From: an uncultured Planctomycetaceae bacterium
Lineage (GTDB): Bacteria > Planctomycetota > Planctomycetia > Pirellulales > Pirellulaceae
Direction of reading: 5' to 3'
Length of the DNA: 6,182 nt
Assembly: GCA_903927685.1 (NCBI GenBank)
Contig: CAIYOB010001596.1
Span: forward strand, 1 to 6,182
Below the pieces are notes generated by a model. That model was not told the DNA's origin. It saw only the letters and a program-made list of their open reading frames with translations, and did no database searches. The translations under genes were made by a program, and so were the position numbers. Numbering within the stretch: the first letter of the stretch is position 1; every line of letters starts with the position of its first letter. Shown here piece after piece: positions 1 through 5,996 of this stretch.

Positions 1-2209
1 CGTCCCGGACCAGGGCGGTCTGGCAGCAGAACTCGACGTAGAAGAACGCTCGCGTCGCCACTTCGTTGCTGAACTGCGTTGCGGCCTGGACCAGAGCCGC
101 ATTCGCTGCACCCGCCCGGTACAATTCCTCCGCCTGCCGCAGAGCCTGCCGCGCTCGGGACTCGAAGTCCGCACCGATCTGGTCCTGCAGCCCCCGCTCG
201 GCGGCCAGCAGCAGGCGGTCGCCGCGCTGGACCGCAGGCCCGATCCAGGCAGAGCCGTCCGCGCGGCCAGCCGCGAGCCGCTCGGCCAACCGGCGGACTC
301 GCAGCGTCTGTTGGATCGTCTCCCAGGCGATACCGGACAAGCCGCCCAGGCGCCGGGCCAGGCGGAACTCGACAAACTGGTCCAACTCCGGCGGCAGCTC
401 CCCCAGCCACTTGTCAAATGCCTCGCGCTGGCCCTGCTCTACCTGTTCATCGAACTGCTGCACCGGTTTGCGCAGCGCCTCGGGCAACGCCGCAGGATCA
501 TGTCCCACGGCCAACTCGGCCAGCGCCAACGAGCGTGGCTGCTGGACGGCCAGTCCCGGCGGAGGCCGGCGCTGGGCAATTCGCAGGGCGATGCCGGCGG
601 CGACTCGCGGTTCGCCAGAGGCTGCCGCAGGCGTCGCGGGAAGCCACTGGGCCAGCGGCAGGATCGTCTTCCGCAGTGCGGCCGCGATCGCGCCGTCGTC
701 GTCTGGCCGACCGCCTCGAACCTGCCGCTCGTAGCTCAACAATTGTGATTGGAACTCGCGCCACAAGTCCGGGGCAAAGTCCACCGGCCGGGCGGAGGTC
801 AAGCGGCGATCTTCCAGGGCGTCGCGCAGCTGCCAGGCTTCGACCAGCAGCGGCGGCGATTCGGGTGGCGATTCAGGCGGCGACGGCGAACCGGGCGGCC
901 CGCCTTCGGTCTTGGCCTCGCCGGCCTCCGCGGGCTGCACGTCGCTCGCCGCAGGCTTCGCTGCCGGCTGGGAACCGGTAACCGGCGACTCCTTCACCGC
1001 ATCACCCGACGGGGAACCGCCCGCGGCTCCCGCGACGGCTTGCCCGATGGTCGATGCGGTCGGGACCGGCGCCGGCGCGACGGACACATGCCGACTGAGC
1101 GAAGACGGCAGCAGTGAACTCGGCTGGGTCAGCGGCGCGGACGGACGGATCAGGCTGTCCGGCGACACGGCTGGCTGGATCCGGACGAACGGTTGGAGGC
1201 GATTGAGTTCGCGCAACTGGCTGGCGTTCAGCGCCGCGTCCGGTTTCGGCAAGGCGCTGGTCGAGATCAGCACCGGCGGGTCGCGTTCGGCCAGGAGCCC
1301 GGCCCCGTTCAGCAAGACCGGGGTCTGCCGGGACTGGCCGTCGCTGTGCTCACGAACCCAGGCGTCCGCATTGGCGGACACAAAGCGGTGCAGTTCTGCC
1401 AAGTCGACCGTCTGGTCCGCGTTGGCGTCTGCGGCGCCGCTCAGCCCGGCAGTGACCAGGTATCCAAACACCGAACGCTGCCAGGCGGTCGAGACTTGCG
1501 AACGCTGAAGCGGAGCAGCTGCGCTCAGCACCCACAATCGCGGGTCGCCGGTGGCCAGGACCTCGCGCTGCAGCAGCCGGGGAAACTCGTTGACCACGGA
1601 CCCGGCGAGTGGGTCCACTCCCAGCCGGCTGGCATCCAGCATCAGCAACTTGACCGCTCCACCGCTGGCCGCCAGCGGGTGCAGCAACTCGCGGACCGAG
1701 CAGGCTGCGGCCGTCGGTTGGGCGGGATCATAGCTGCCGCACAACAACTGCGGCTGGCCGTCGCCGCAGACGCCATGCGCGGCGGCGTAGACCAATAACG
1801 AGTCGCCCTGGCCGACGGCCAGTCGCCGGCACGCGACGCCCCAGGCCGAGAGGGCTTCGGGTCGAGCCAGCGCCGGCACGACCAGCGGCGGAGGTTCGCC
1901 GCCCTCCCCGTACAGCGCCGGTCGCAGAGTCTCGAATCCGGCCACATCGTTGGCGGCGAATTCCAGCGTCGGGACCACCGGCGACAGATACTCGGCCCCC
2001 GTCAGCACCACGACGTGCGTGCGCGGGTGCAGCAACGGCGGGAACAGGACGTACCACAACCCGGCCACCAGCCCGAGGGCCAGCAGTCCCACCGCGACTC
2101 GGCGAAAATATCGCCGGAAGCGGCGCCGCGGATCCGTCGCCAGCAGCGGTCGCCACGTGCGGCGAATCTGCGGCGACGGATCGCCGGTCTGGGAAGCGGG
2201 AGAACTCAT
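1..2209 (-). CDS. Membrane-anchored caspase-like (peptidase C14 fold) protein with Ser at the catalytic Cys position; C-terminus cut by window edge
   Basis: The frame is open from ATG at 2209 to base 1, giving 736 residues with no stop in view. Residues 26-37 are Arg-rich and are followed by one hydrophobic segment (about 38-60). This fits a signal anchor with the bulk of the protein outside the cytoplasm. Residues 63-305 follow the bacterial caspase pattern: strand HVVVLTGAEYL (65-75), a strand ending in AAAHG (His145, the expected catalytic His), strand KLLMLDASR (187-195), then WVLSAAAPLQRS, a GLSGAAD segment, an acidic DxNxD...DLAEL stretch (261-273) and RQTPVLLN (294-301). Family members normally have Cys where Ser194 stands, so the enzyme may be inactive. 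About 375-455 is a Pro/Ala/Ser-rich linker with PPESPPESPP. Beyond it is a mostly helical, charged region of unknown function. The start lies 2 bases after the stop of the carrier gene (TGA-AC-ATG) with only a weak Shine-Dalgarno, which points to translational coupling. The fold is fairly sure; the function is unknown. Confidence 0.8.
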   Translation of the reverse strand, partial: MSSPASQTGDPSPQIRRTWRPLLATDPRRRFRRYFRRVAVGLLALGLVAGLWYVLFPPLLHPRTHVVVLTGAEYLSPVVPTLEFAANDVAGFETLRPALYGEGGEPPPLVVPALARPEALSAWGVACRRLAVGQGDSLLVYAAAHGVCGDGQPQLLCGSYDPAQPTAAACSVRELLHPLAASGGAVKLLMLDASRLGVDPLAGSVVNEFPRLLQREVLATGDPRLWVLSAAAPLQRSQVSTAWQRSVFGYLVTAGLSGAADANADQTVDLAELHRFVSANADAWVREHSDGQSRQTPVLLNGAGLLAERDPPVLISTSALPKPDAALNASQLRELNRLQPFVRIQPAVSPDSLIRPSAPLTQPSSLLPSSLSRHVSVAPAPVPTASTIGQAVAGAAGGSPSGDAVKESPVTGSQPAAKPAASDVQPAEAGEAKTEGGPPGSPSPPESPPESPPLLVEAWQLRDALEDRRLTSARPVDFAPDLWREFQSQLLSYERQVRGGRPDDDGAIAAALRKTILPLAQWLPATPAAASGEPRVAAGIALRIAQRRPPPGLAVQQPRSLALAELAVGHDPAALPEALRKPVQQFDEQVEQGQREAFDKWLGELPPELDQFVEFRLARRLGGLSGIAWETIQQTLRVRRLAERLAAGRADGSAWIGPAVQRGDRLLLAAERGLQDQIGADFESRARQALRQAEELYRAGAANAALVQAATQFSNEVATRAFFYVEFCCQTALVRD

Positions 2210-2211
2210 GT

Positions 2212-3459
2212 TCAGCTCGCCGACACGTTAACTGCGGCCGCCGCCGGTTCGGCCGCGGCAGCGGCTTCCGGTGGCGGCAGCTTGGCTTGAAAGACTGTCG
2301 CCAGCACCAGCGTGCCGACGGCCATGATCAACAGCGGCACGGTCCAGATCTTCCGCCACTGGAACTGGCCGTCCACGCTGAACCGGTCCATCACAATCCC
2401 GGCCAACTGGGTGCCCAGGAACAGCCCGACGCCCGAGGTGGCGGCGAAGATCAGGGCCTGCATCGAGGCCGGGATGTGCGGGCCGACCTTGCCCGCGAAA
2501 ATCTGGCCGACGATCATGAAGAAGACATACGCCAAGCCGTGGAACCCTTGCGAAACGACGATCAACCACCGCGGTTGCGTGCCAACGTACACCAGGTACA
2601 TCAGCAGCCAGAAGCCGGCGCCGATCGTCAGGGCCCACTTGAAGCCCACTGTCTCGACCATCAAACCCAGGCAGAAAAACGTGGCGACCGCCTGGGCCGC
2701 CTGGGCGATCCCCATCGTGGCCGGGACGTTCTTGCCCGGGATGCCCATGTCCGTCATGAACCGGGCGGAACCGAGGAAGTAGAATTGCATCAGGCCGCCG
2801 ATGACCATCGACACGAGGATGAAGACCAGGAAGTCGGGCTGGGAGAGCATCCCGAGCGCCTTGATGATCGGGATCTCCGTCGCGCCTGTGGGCGGCGTCG
2901 CGGGAGCCAGATAGCTGGCCACTGCCATCAGCACCGACAGCACGCCGGCCAACTTGAGGCAGTCGCTGCCGTCGCCTTCGCCCCCGCGCAGCGTTCGCCA
3001 GGCCGTCAGGAAATAGCCGACCAAGGCCCAGGCGACCGGCGCCCAAATGAAGACCAGTCCCTGCGTATTGAGATCGCTGACGTGGGCAAACAGGACCGCG
3101 TTGGCCAGCGGCAGCGTCGCACCGTAGCACAACGAGTACAGCAGCATGGTCAGGAATAAGCCCTTGAACGTCTGCTGCCGAGCCGCGGCGAACAGCAGGA
3201 CGGCGCCGATCGCATGCGCGATCGCCAGCACCCATTCCGTGTTCATGTACTTGTCGGCCAACAGCCCGGACACCAGCGGCGAGACGATGCAGGCGATCGG
3301 CAGCGTACCGTAGATCCAGCCTGTTTGCTTGCCGGTCATCTTCAGCGGCCCCAGCAAACGGGCGGCCAGCACCGGCGCCCAGGCGCCCCAGACGGCGTAC
3401 TCCAAGAACATGACGGCACTGATCCGGATATACGTCCCGCTGTCGACGCTCAAGTCCAT
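2212..3459 (-). CDS. NupG-like major facilitator superfamily transporter (nucleoside:H+ symporter family, Nuc_H_symport)
   Basis: This is a 415-residue polytopic inner-membrane protein with about 12 hydrophobic segments; E. coli NupG has 418. Matches to NupG from memory include MFLEYAVWGAW (17-27) near the N-terminus, the family form of MFS motif A at GLLADKYMNTEW (65-76), SLCYGATLPLAN (109-120), and the block 307-372 around SMQALIFAATSGVGLFLG. The family moves nucleosides with protons. Here several residues of the NupG site look changed (F137, P141, W144, F228, Q256, V312), while Q225 and Q253 are kept, so the substrate may differ. The tail (393-415) is Pro/Ala-rich. I chose ATG 3459 because AGGAG lies 6 bases upstream and a promoter at 3546-3574 would start transcription near 3539. 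The in-frame ATG at 3546 would lie inside the -10 box, and its 29 extra residues are polar and unlike the family. The gene is first in a unit with the caspase-like gene. Confidence 0.88.
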   Translation of the reverse strand: MDLSVDSGTYIRISAVMFLEYAVWGAWAPVLAARLLGPLKMTGKQTGWIYGTLPIACIVSPLVSGLLADKYMNTEWVLAIAHAIGAVLLFAAARQQTFKGLFLTMLLYSLCYGATLPLANAVLFAHVSDLNTQGLVFIWAPVAWALVGYFLTAWRTLRGGEGDGSDCLKLAGVLSVLMAVASYLAPATPPTGATEIPIIKALGMLSQPDFLVFILVSMVIGGLMQFYFLGSARFMTDMGIPGKNVPATMGIAQAAQAVATFFCLGLMVETVGFKWALTIGAGFWLLMYLVYVGTQPRWLIVVSQGFHGLAYVFFMIVGQIFAGKVGPHIPASMQALIFAATSGVGLFLGTQLAGIVMDRFSVDGQFQWRKIWTVPLLIMAVGTLVLATVFQAKLPPPEAAAAAEPAAAAVNVSAS

Positions 3460-3465
3460 ACCGAT

Positions 3466-3470
3466 CTCCT
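3466..3470 (-). promoter_or_regulatory. Shine-Dalgarno of the NupG-like carrier gene
   Basis: AGGAG on the minus strand, 6 bases before ATG 3459. It decides this start over the in-frame ATG at 3546. Confidence 0.8.
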
Positions 3471-3525
3471 CGCATTGACTGGAATCCCCTGGTGCAGCGC
3501 TGACGCTCGTCTGCCGCCGCACTGA

Positions 3526-3541
3526 CGACGTTGCTACGTCG
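3526..3541 (-). promoter_or_regulatory. Inverted repeat at predicted transcription start; possible operator or 5' hairpin
   Basis: On the minus strand this reads CGACGT-AGCA-ACGTCG, a perfect 6-base inverted repeat with a 4-base centre. It begins 4 bases downstream of the -10 box and so covers the expected +1. It could be a repressor site or a small hairpin at the mRNA 5' end. GC-rich DNA makes short palindromes by chance, so the role is a guess. Confidence 0.35.
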
Positions 3542-3545
3542 GCCA

Positions 3546-3574
3546 AACCTAGCGAATCGGCTATCCACTGTCAA
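3546..3574 (-). promoter_or_regulatory. Sigma70-type promoter for the carrier / caspase-like unit
   Basis: On the minus strand TTGACA (3574-3569, a perfect -35) is followed by a 17-base spacer and TAGGTT (3551-3546), which keeps the conserved T, A and final T of the -10 box. The predicted start is near 3539, leaving a leader of about 80 bases before ATG 3459. The spacing is ideal and the position fits. The -10 is 3 of 6, so strength is uncertain. Confidence 0.6.
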
Positions 3575-3619
3575 CGCGCGGCAGCGCAAGCCGTAGGCCG
3601 ATGGACGGGAACTTCGTGT

Positions 3620-3633
3620 GCCGTGGCCACGGC
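3620..3633. repeat. Perfect 14-base palindrome (GCCGTGG/CCACGGC)
   Basis: The two 7-base halves are exact reverse complements with no spacer. It is the first of three palindromes between the small secreted-protein gene and the carrier promoter. It may be part of a dispersed repeat; I recall similar words between genes in planctomycete genomes but cannot confirm this here. Confidence 0.5.
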
Positions 3634-3641
3634 TTAACTAC

Positions 3642-3663
3642 ACCCTCCCGCGTGCGGGAGGGT
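3642..3663. repeat. Perfect inverted repeat: 10-base arms, 2-base centre
   Basis: ACCCTCCCGC is followed by GT and its exact reverse complement GCGGGAGGGT. As RNA it would form a strong hairpin on either strand, probably with a 4-base loop. It lies downstream of the small gene's stop, but no T tract follows in that direction, so it is not a standard intrinsic terminator. It looks more like a REP-type palindromic element paired with the next hairpin. Confidence 0.6.
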
Positions 3664-3665
3664 CG

Positions 3666-3712
3666 GACGCGGTAGCGGCCGGGGAGGGTGGGTTTCCCTC
3701 CGGCCGCCCGTC
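3666..3712. repeat. Second large imperfect inverted repeat
   Basis: The arms 3675-3688 and 3696-3707 pair over 12 bases, with a 2-base GG bulge and a 7-base loop. GACG (3666-3669) and CGTC (3709-3712) can close the base across an internal loop. It shares a GGGAGGG/CCCTCC core with the neighbouring palindrome, so the two may be one composite element. It starts 10 bases after the stop of the small gene and could slow transcription or protect the mRNA 3' end. Confidence 0.55.
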
Positions 3713-3721
3713 TCTGATCCC

Positions 3722-4042
3722 TCACTGGGCGTTCAGGATCGCCTCCAAGGCAGCCTGCCGCTGGTCCTGGATGACTTCCAGGGCGAACGCACGGCGGTCC
3801 TGGATCAGGTCCCGTGCGATCTCGCGGCGGTCCTGGATCGCCTCAGCGGCCAAGGCCCGCCGCTGGTGCACCAAAGCCGGATGCACGACCGGGCTCACAG
3901 GCCGGACGACCGGAACCGGCCGCCGCACCACTGCGGGCCGCCCTGCCATCGTCACCGGACCCGCGTGAACAACCCAAGCGGAAGCCGTGGAATTGACCGA
4001 AAGCACCAACACCGTCGCCAGCGAGAGCAGCAGAGTCTTCAT
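3722..4042 (-). CDS. Small secreted protein with four tandem 11-residue helical repeats; family not recognised
   Basis: The protein has 106 residues. MKTLLLSLATVLVLSVNSTASA (1-22) is a clear Sec signal peptide, with a likely cut after ASA22. Residues 23-60 are rich in Pro, Val and Arg (RRPVPVVRPVSPVV), probably extended. Residues 61-104 are four units of 11: RRALAAEAIQD, RREIARDLIQD, RRAFALEVIQD and QRQAALEAILN. Each starts with a basic pair or QR, has hydrophobics at positions 4 and 9 and, in the first three units, ends in QD. This pattern fits a charged helix or hendecad coiled coil. I chose ATG 4042 because AGGAG sits 8 bases upstream and the signal peptide starts there; the in-frame ATG at 4153 adds 37 residues that look non-coding. 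It stands alone between the exporter operon and the palindrome cluster. The gene is likely real. I cannot name a function; a periplasmic structural or binding role is only a guess. Confidence 0.75.
   Translation of the reverse strand: MKTLLLSLATVLVLSVNSTASAWVVHAGPVTMAGRPAVVRRPVPVVRPVSPVVHPALVHQRRALAAEAIQDRREIARDLIQDRRAFALEVIQDQRQAALEAILNAQ
3731..3862 (-). repeat. Four tandem 33-base repeats inside the small secreted-protein gene
   Basis: The word gtcctggat (plus strand) recurs at exactly 33-base steps at 3764, 3797 and 3830. The fourth copy, at the 3' end of the gene, has diverged. The units encode the 11-residue repeats, and the frame is kept because 33 is divisible by 3. This looks like growth by in-frame duplication. 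Confidence 0.8.
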
Positions 4043-4279
4043 TGCACTAACTCCTGTGTGGGAAACGCTTTTGGACAAGGGCTGCCAACCAGCGTCGGTC
4101 GGCCTTGCGTTGTGTCCTCTTGTCCCCTTGCACTCCGATGTACCCGGTCCCAAAGGTCATCTTGCGCGGCGCGTGAAAAAAATCGGTACTCTGCCTGCTG
4201 CGCGATGCGTCGGACCGTCGCGAAAGCCACGAGGTAAGACCGTGACCGCCGTTTGGGAATCCCCAGTTGGGCAGGAGTC
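4043..4279. other. 237-base gap with no supported gene
   Basis: This lies between the stop of the adaptor gene and the start of the small secreted-protein gene. It must hold the leader and any promoter of the small gene, but I see no convincing -35/-10 pair. A run of seven A (4176-4182; T on the minus strand) stands out from the GC-rich background, but no strong hairpin precedes it. The open frames crossing it lack a start signal and family features. Confidence 0.5.
4051..4055 (-). promoter_or_regulatory. Shine-Dalgarno of the small secreted-protein gene
   Basis: AGGAG on the minus strand, 8 bases before ATG 4042. It supports the short form that begins with the signal peptide. Confidence 0.75.
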
Positions 4280-5176
4280 CTATTGTTCCTGCAGATACAC
4301 ATCCATCTGCTGGCCGACATAGACCGGGCGTTCGGGCGTGTTTCGAAAGGCGTAGATGAGTTGCAGAACGCGGGTGTCCACGCGTTCGACGCTGCTGCCG
4401 GTGAGCGAGACTTTGGGGATGACGTAGGGCTCGATCCGTACGAACTCCAATTCAATCGGGTGCGTTGTATCGCCCTTGATGTACCCGACGGCCCTCTGGC
4501 CGGCCGTGACCCGTGGAGCGAGCTGTTCGTCCACATCGGCGCGGACCTGGACTTCGTCAATGTGGCCGAGCACCACGGGGGCCCGCGCGGCGGTGGGCGA
4601 GACGTATTCGCCGGCCCGCACGTTGACCTGCAGGATCGTGCCGGCGATGGGCGACGTGACCACCAGTCGTTCCAGCAGGGCATGCGTCTGGGCCACGGCA
4701 GCGCGGGCCGCCGCCACCTGCGCCTGGGCAATCGCTACGTCGTTCGCCCGTGTCTCGACTTCCTCCTCGCTGACGGCCCGGGCGGGGCTCGCGGCGAGTT
4801 TGCGCAAGCGTTTGCATTGGTCCTCGACGCGGCGCAGAGTGGCTTCGGCTACGGCGACGTTGGCCTCCTGAGTCAGGAGCGTGGCGCGGAGGTCGCGAGC
4901 ATCCAGTTTCAGCACCGGCTGGCCGGCTTCGACGCGGTCCCAGACCTTGACGAGCACTTCGCTGACCAGGCCCGGCACGGGAACGCCGAGATTGGTGTTC
5001 TCCCGCCGCGCCTCGACCAGGCCCGAGGCGGCGATCGCACGCGTGACGGGCTTGACGGGCGGGGCGACGGGCGGGGGCAGTACGGGCTCGTTGGCGCGGA
5101 GGCGAAGGACCATGGCCACGGCCGCCCCGAGGCCCAGCAGGGCGATGTAGAACGAGATCTTCCGGAGGACGATCAT
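4280..5176 (-). CDS. HlyD/DevB-type periplasmic adaptor subunit of an ABC exporter
   Basis: The protein has 298 residues. It should link the inner-membrane ABC transporter to an outer-membrane channel. Residues 1-6 are basic and 7-24 form one membrane anchor. A Pro-rich stretch (31-44) follows, then the first lipoyl/barrel half (about 46-95, with ASGLVEARRENTNLGVPVPG). A long Ala/Arg/Glu-rich helical hairpin (about 96-168) is next, then the second lipoyl half (170-200, LVVTSPIAGTILQVNVRAGE, the typical adaptor return motif). Last is a beta-barrel part (205-298) ending at VYVGQQMDVYLQEQ. The length is shorter than MacA (about 370) because the C-terminal membrane-proximal domain looks reduced. 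The start lies 12 bases after the ATPase stop, with a GAGGG Shine-Dalgarno that overlaps that stop, so the two are surely in one operon. The family is sure; the cargo is unknown. DevB-like is my best subgroup guess. Confidence 0.9.
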   Translation of the reverse strand: MIVLRKISFYIALLGLGAAVAMVLRLRANEPVLPPPVAPPVKPVTRAIAASGLVEARRENTNLGVPVPGLVSEVLVKVWDRVEAGQPVLKLDARDLRATLLTQEANVAVAEATLRRVEDQCKRLRKLAASPARAVSEEEVETRANDVAIAQAQVAAARAAVAQTHALLERLVVTSPIAGTILQVNVRAGEYVSPTAARAPVVLGHIDEVQVRADVDEQLAPRVTAGQRAVGYIKGDTTHPIELEFVRIEPYVIPKVSLTGSSVERVDTRVLQLIYAFRNTPERPVYVGQQMDVYLQEQ

Positions 5177-5188
5177 GGGTGCTGTCCC

Positions 5189-5968
5189 TCAGCGATGAGC
5201 GGTCAAGTTCGTGACTCCGAGCCCGTCCTGCGGCGAGTGCGCGGCCGCGATTTCCGCGGGTGACGCCAGCACGCGGCGGATCGCCCCGTCCTCCATCTCC
5301 GCCATGCGGTCGGCGTAGTGGTAGGTGCGGTTGTCGTGCGTGACGATGAGCACGCAACGGTTCGGGTCGCGGGCAATCGAACGCAGGATGTCCATCACCT
5401 GGCGGCCGTTTTCGCTGTCCAGCGACGAGGTCGGCTCGTCGCAGATGACCAGCGGCGGGTCATGCACCAGGGCGCGGGCGATCGCCACGCGCTGCTGCTG
5501 GCCGCCGGACAGCTTGGCGGGGCGGAGGTGCACCTTGTCGCCCAGGCCCACGCGGCCGAGCAGTTCGCGGGCCCGCCGTTCCGCCTTGGCCGGGCGCAGG
5601 CCCTGAATCAGCAAGGGCACCGACACGTTTTCGGCGATGGTGAGGGTGGGGATGAGATTGAACTGCTGGAAGATGAAGCCCAGATTCCGGGCGCGGAATC
5701 GCGTGACTTGCCCGGCCCGCAACCGGTCGATCCGCTGGCCGAGAACTTCGACTTCGCCCGCGTCCGCATGCAGCGTGCCGGCAATAATGCTCAGCAGCGT
5801 GGTCTTGCCGCACCCGGAAGGGCCGACCAACAGGAGCATCTCGCCGCGGTTGGCGTCCAGGGCCGCGCCCCGCAGCACCGGCGTGCGGGACGGACCGTCC
5901 CCAAACGCTTTGTCCACGCCGGCCACGCGCACGGCAGCCGGGGGGGTGGGGAGCGGAGTGAGTTGCAT
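5189..5968 (-). CDS. ABC transporter ATP-binding protein, MacB/LolD/DevA type
   Basis: This is a 259-residue cytoplasmic ATPase that would power the exporter made by its two neighbours. All motifs are intact: Walker A GPSGCGKTT (49-57), Q-loop FIFQQFNLIP (98-107), signature LSGGQQQR (153-160), Walker B LVICDEPTSSLD (173-184, with catalytic Glu178), and H-loop VTHD (209-212). The Q-loop form and the SGGQQQRVAIARAL block are typical of the LolD/MacB/DevA branch, which pairs with FtsX-like permeases. DNRTYHYADRMAEMEDG after the H-loop resembles DevA-like proteins as I recall them. The C-terminal 30 residues (after about 230) are an extra tail of unclear use. The start is supported by GGAAGG upstream. 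The gene lies 28 bases after the permease stop and 12 bases before the adaptor start. Confidence 0.95.
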   Translation of the reverse strand: MQLTPLPTPPAAVRVAGVDKAFGDGPSRTPVLRGAALDANRGEMLLLVGPSGCGKTTLLSIIAGTLHADAGEVEVLGQRIDRLRAGQVTRFRARNLGFIFQQFNLIPTLTIAENVSVPLLIQGLRPAKAERRARELLGRVGLGDKVHLRPAKLSGGQQQRVAIARALVHDPPLVICDEPTSSLDSENGRQVMDILRSIARDPNRCVLIVTHDNRTYHYADRMAEMEDGAIRRVLASPAEIAAAHSPQDGLGVTNLTAHR

Positions 5969-5996
5969 GGCGCGACGCCTTCCTTCCCAAGGACGC

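Noticed and set aside
66..1798. Several long overlapping plus-strand open frames (for example 79-981, 912-1508, 1193-1798)
   Set aside because: They lie opposite the continuous 736-codon caspase-like frame, have Arg/Pro/Ser-rich low-complexity translations with no family pattern, and shift frame among themselves. This is usual for GC-rich antisense shadows.
3460..3546. Longer form of the carrier starting at ATG 3546
   Set aside because: It would begin inside the -10 box of the predicted promoter, lacks a Shine-Dalgarno, and adds a polar 29-residue extension unlike NupG relatives. ATG 3459 has AGGAG at the right distance.
3764..3838. Regularly spaced repeats as a CRISPR array
   Set aside because: The repeats are contiguous 33-base coding units that keep the reading frame, with no unique spacers.
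4043..4153. Longer form of the small secreted protein starting at ATG 4153
   Set aside because: The extra 37 residues would bury the signal peptide, and the strong AGGAG sits directly before ATG 4042.
4176..4182. T tract on the minus strand as an intrinsic terminator of the exporter operon
   Set aside because: The only upstream stems are about 5 base pairs with a 12-base loop and lie too far from the tract. The sequence does not show a proper terminator hairpin.
4039..4731. 230-codon minus-strand frame overlapping the adaptor gene
   Set aside because: It lies in another frame of the clearly coding adaptor, is rich in Arg, Pro and Ser, and shows no start signal or domain.
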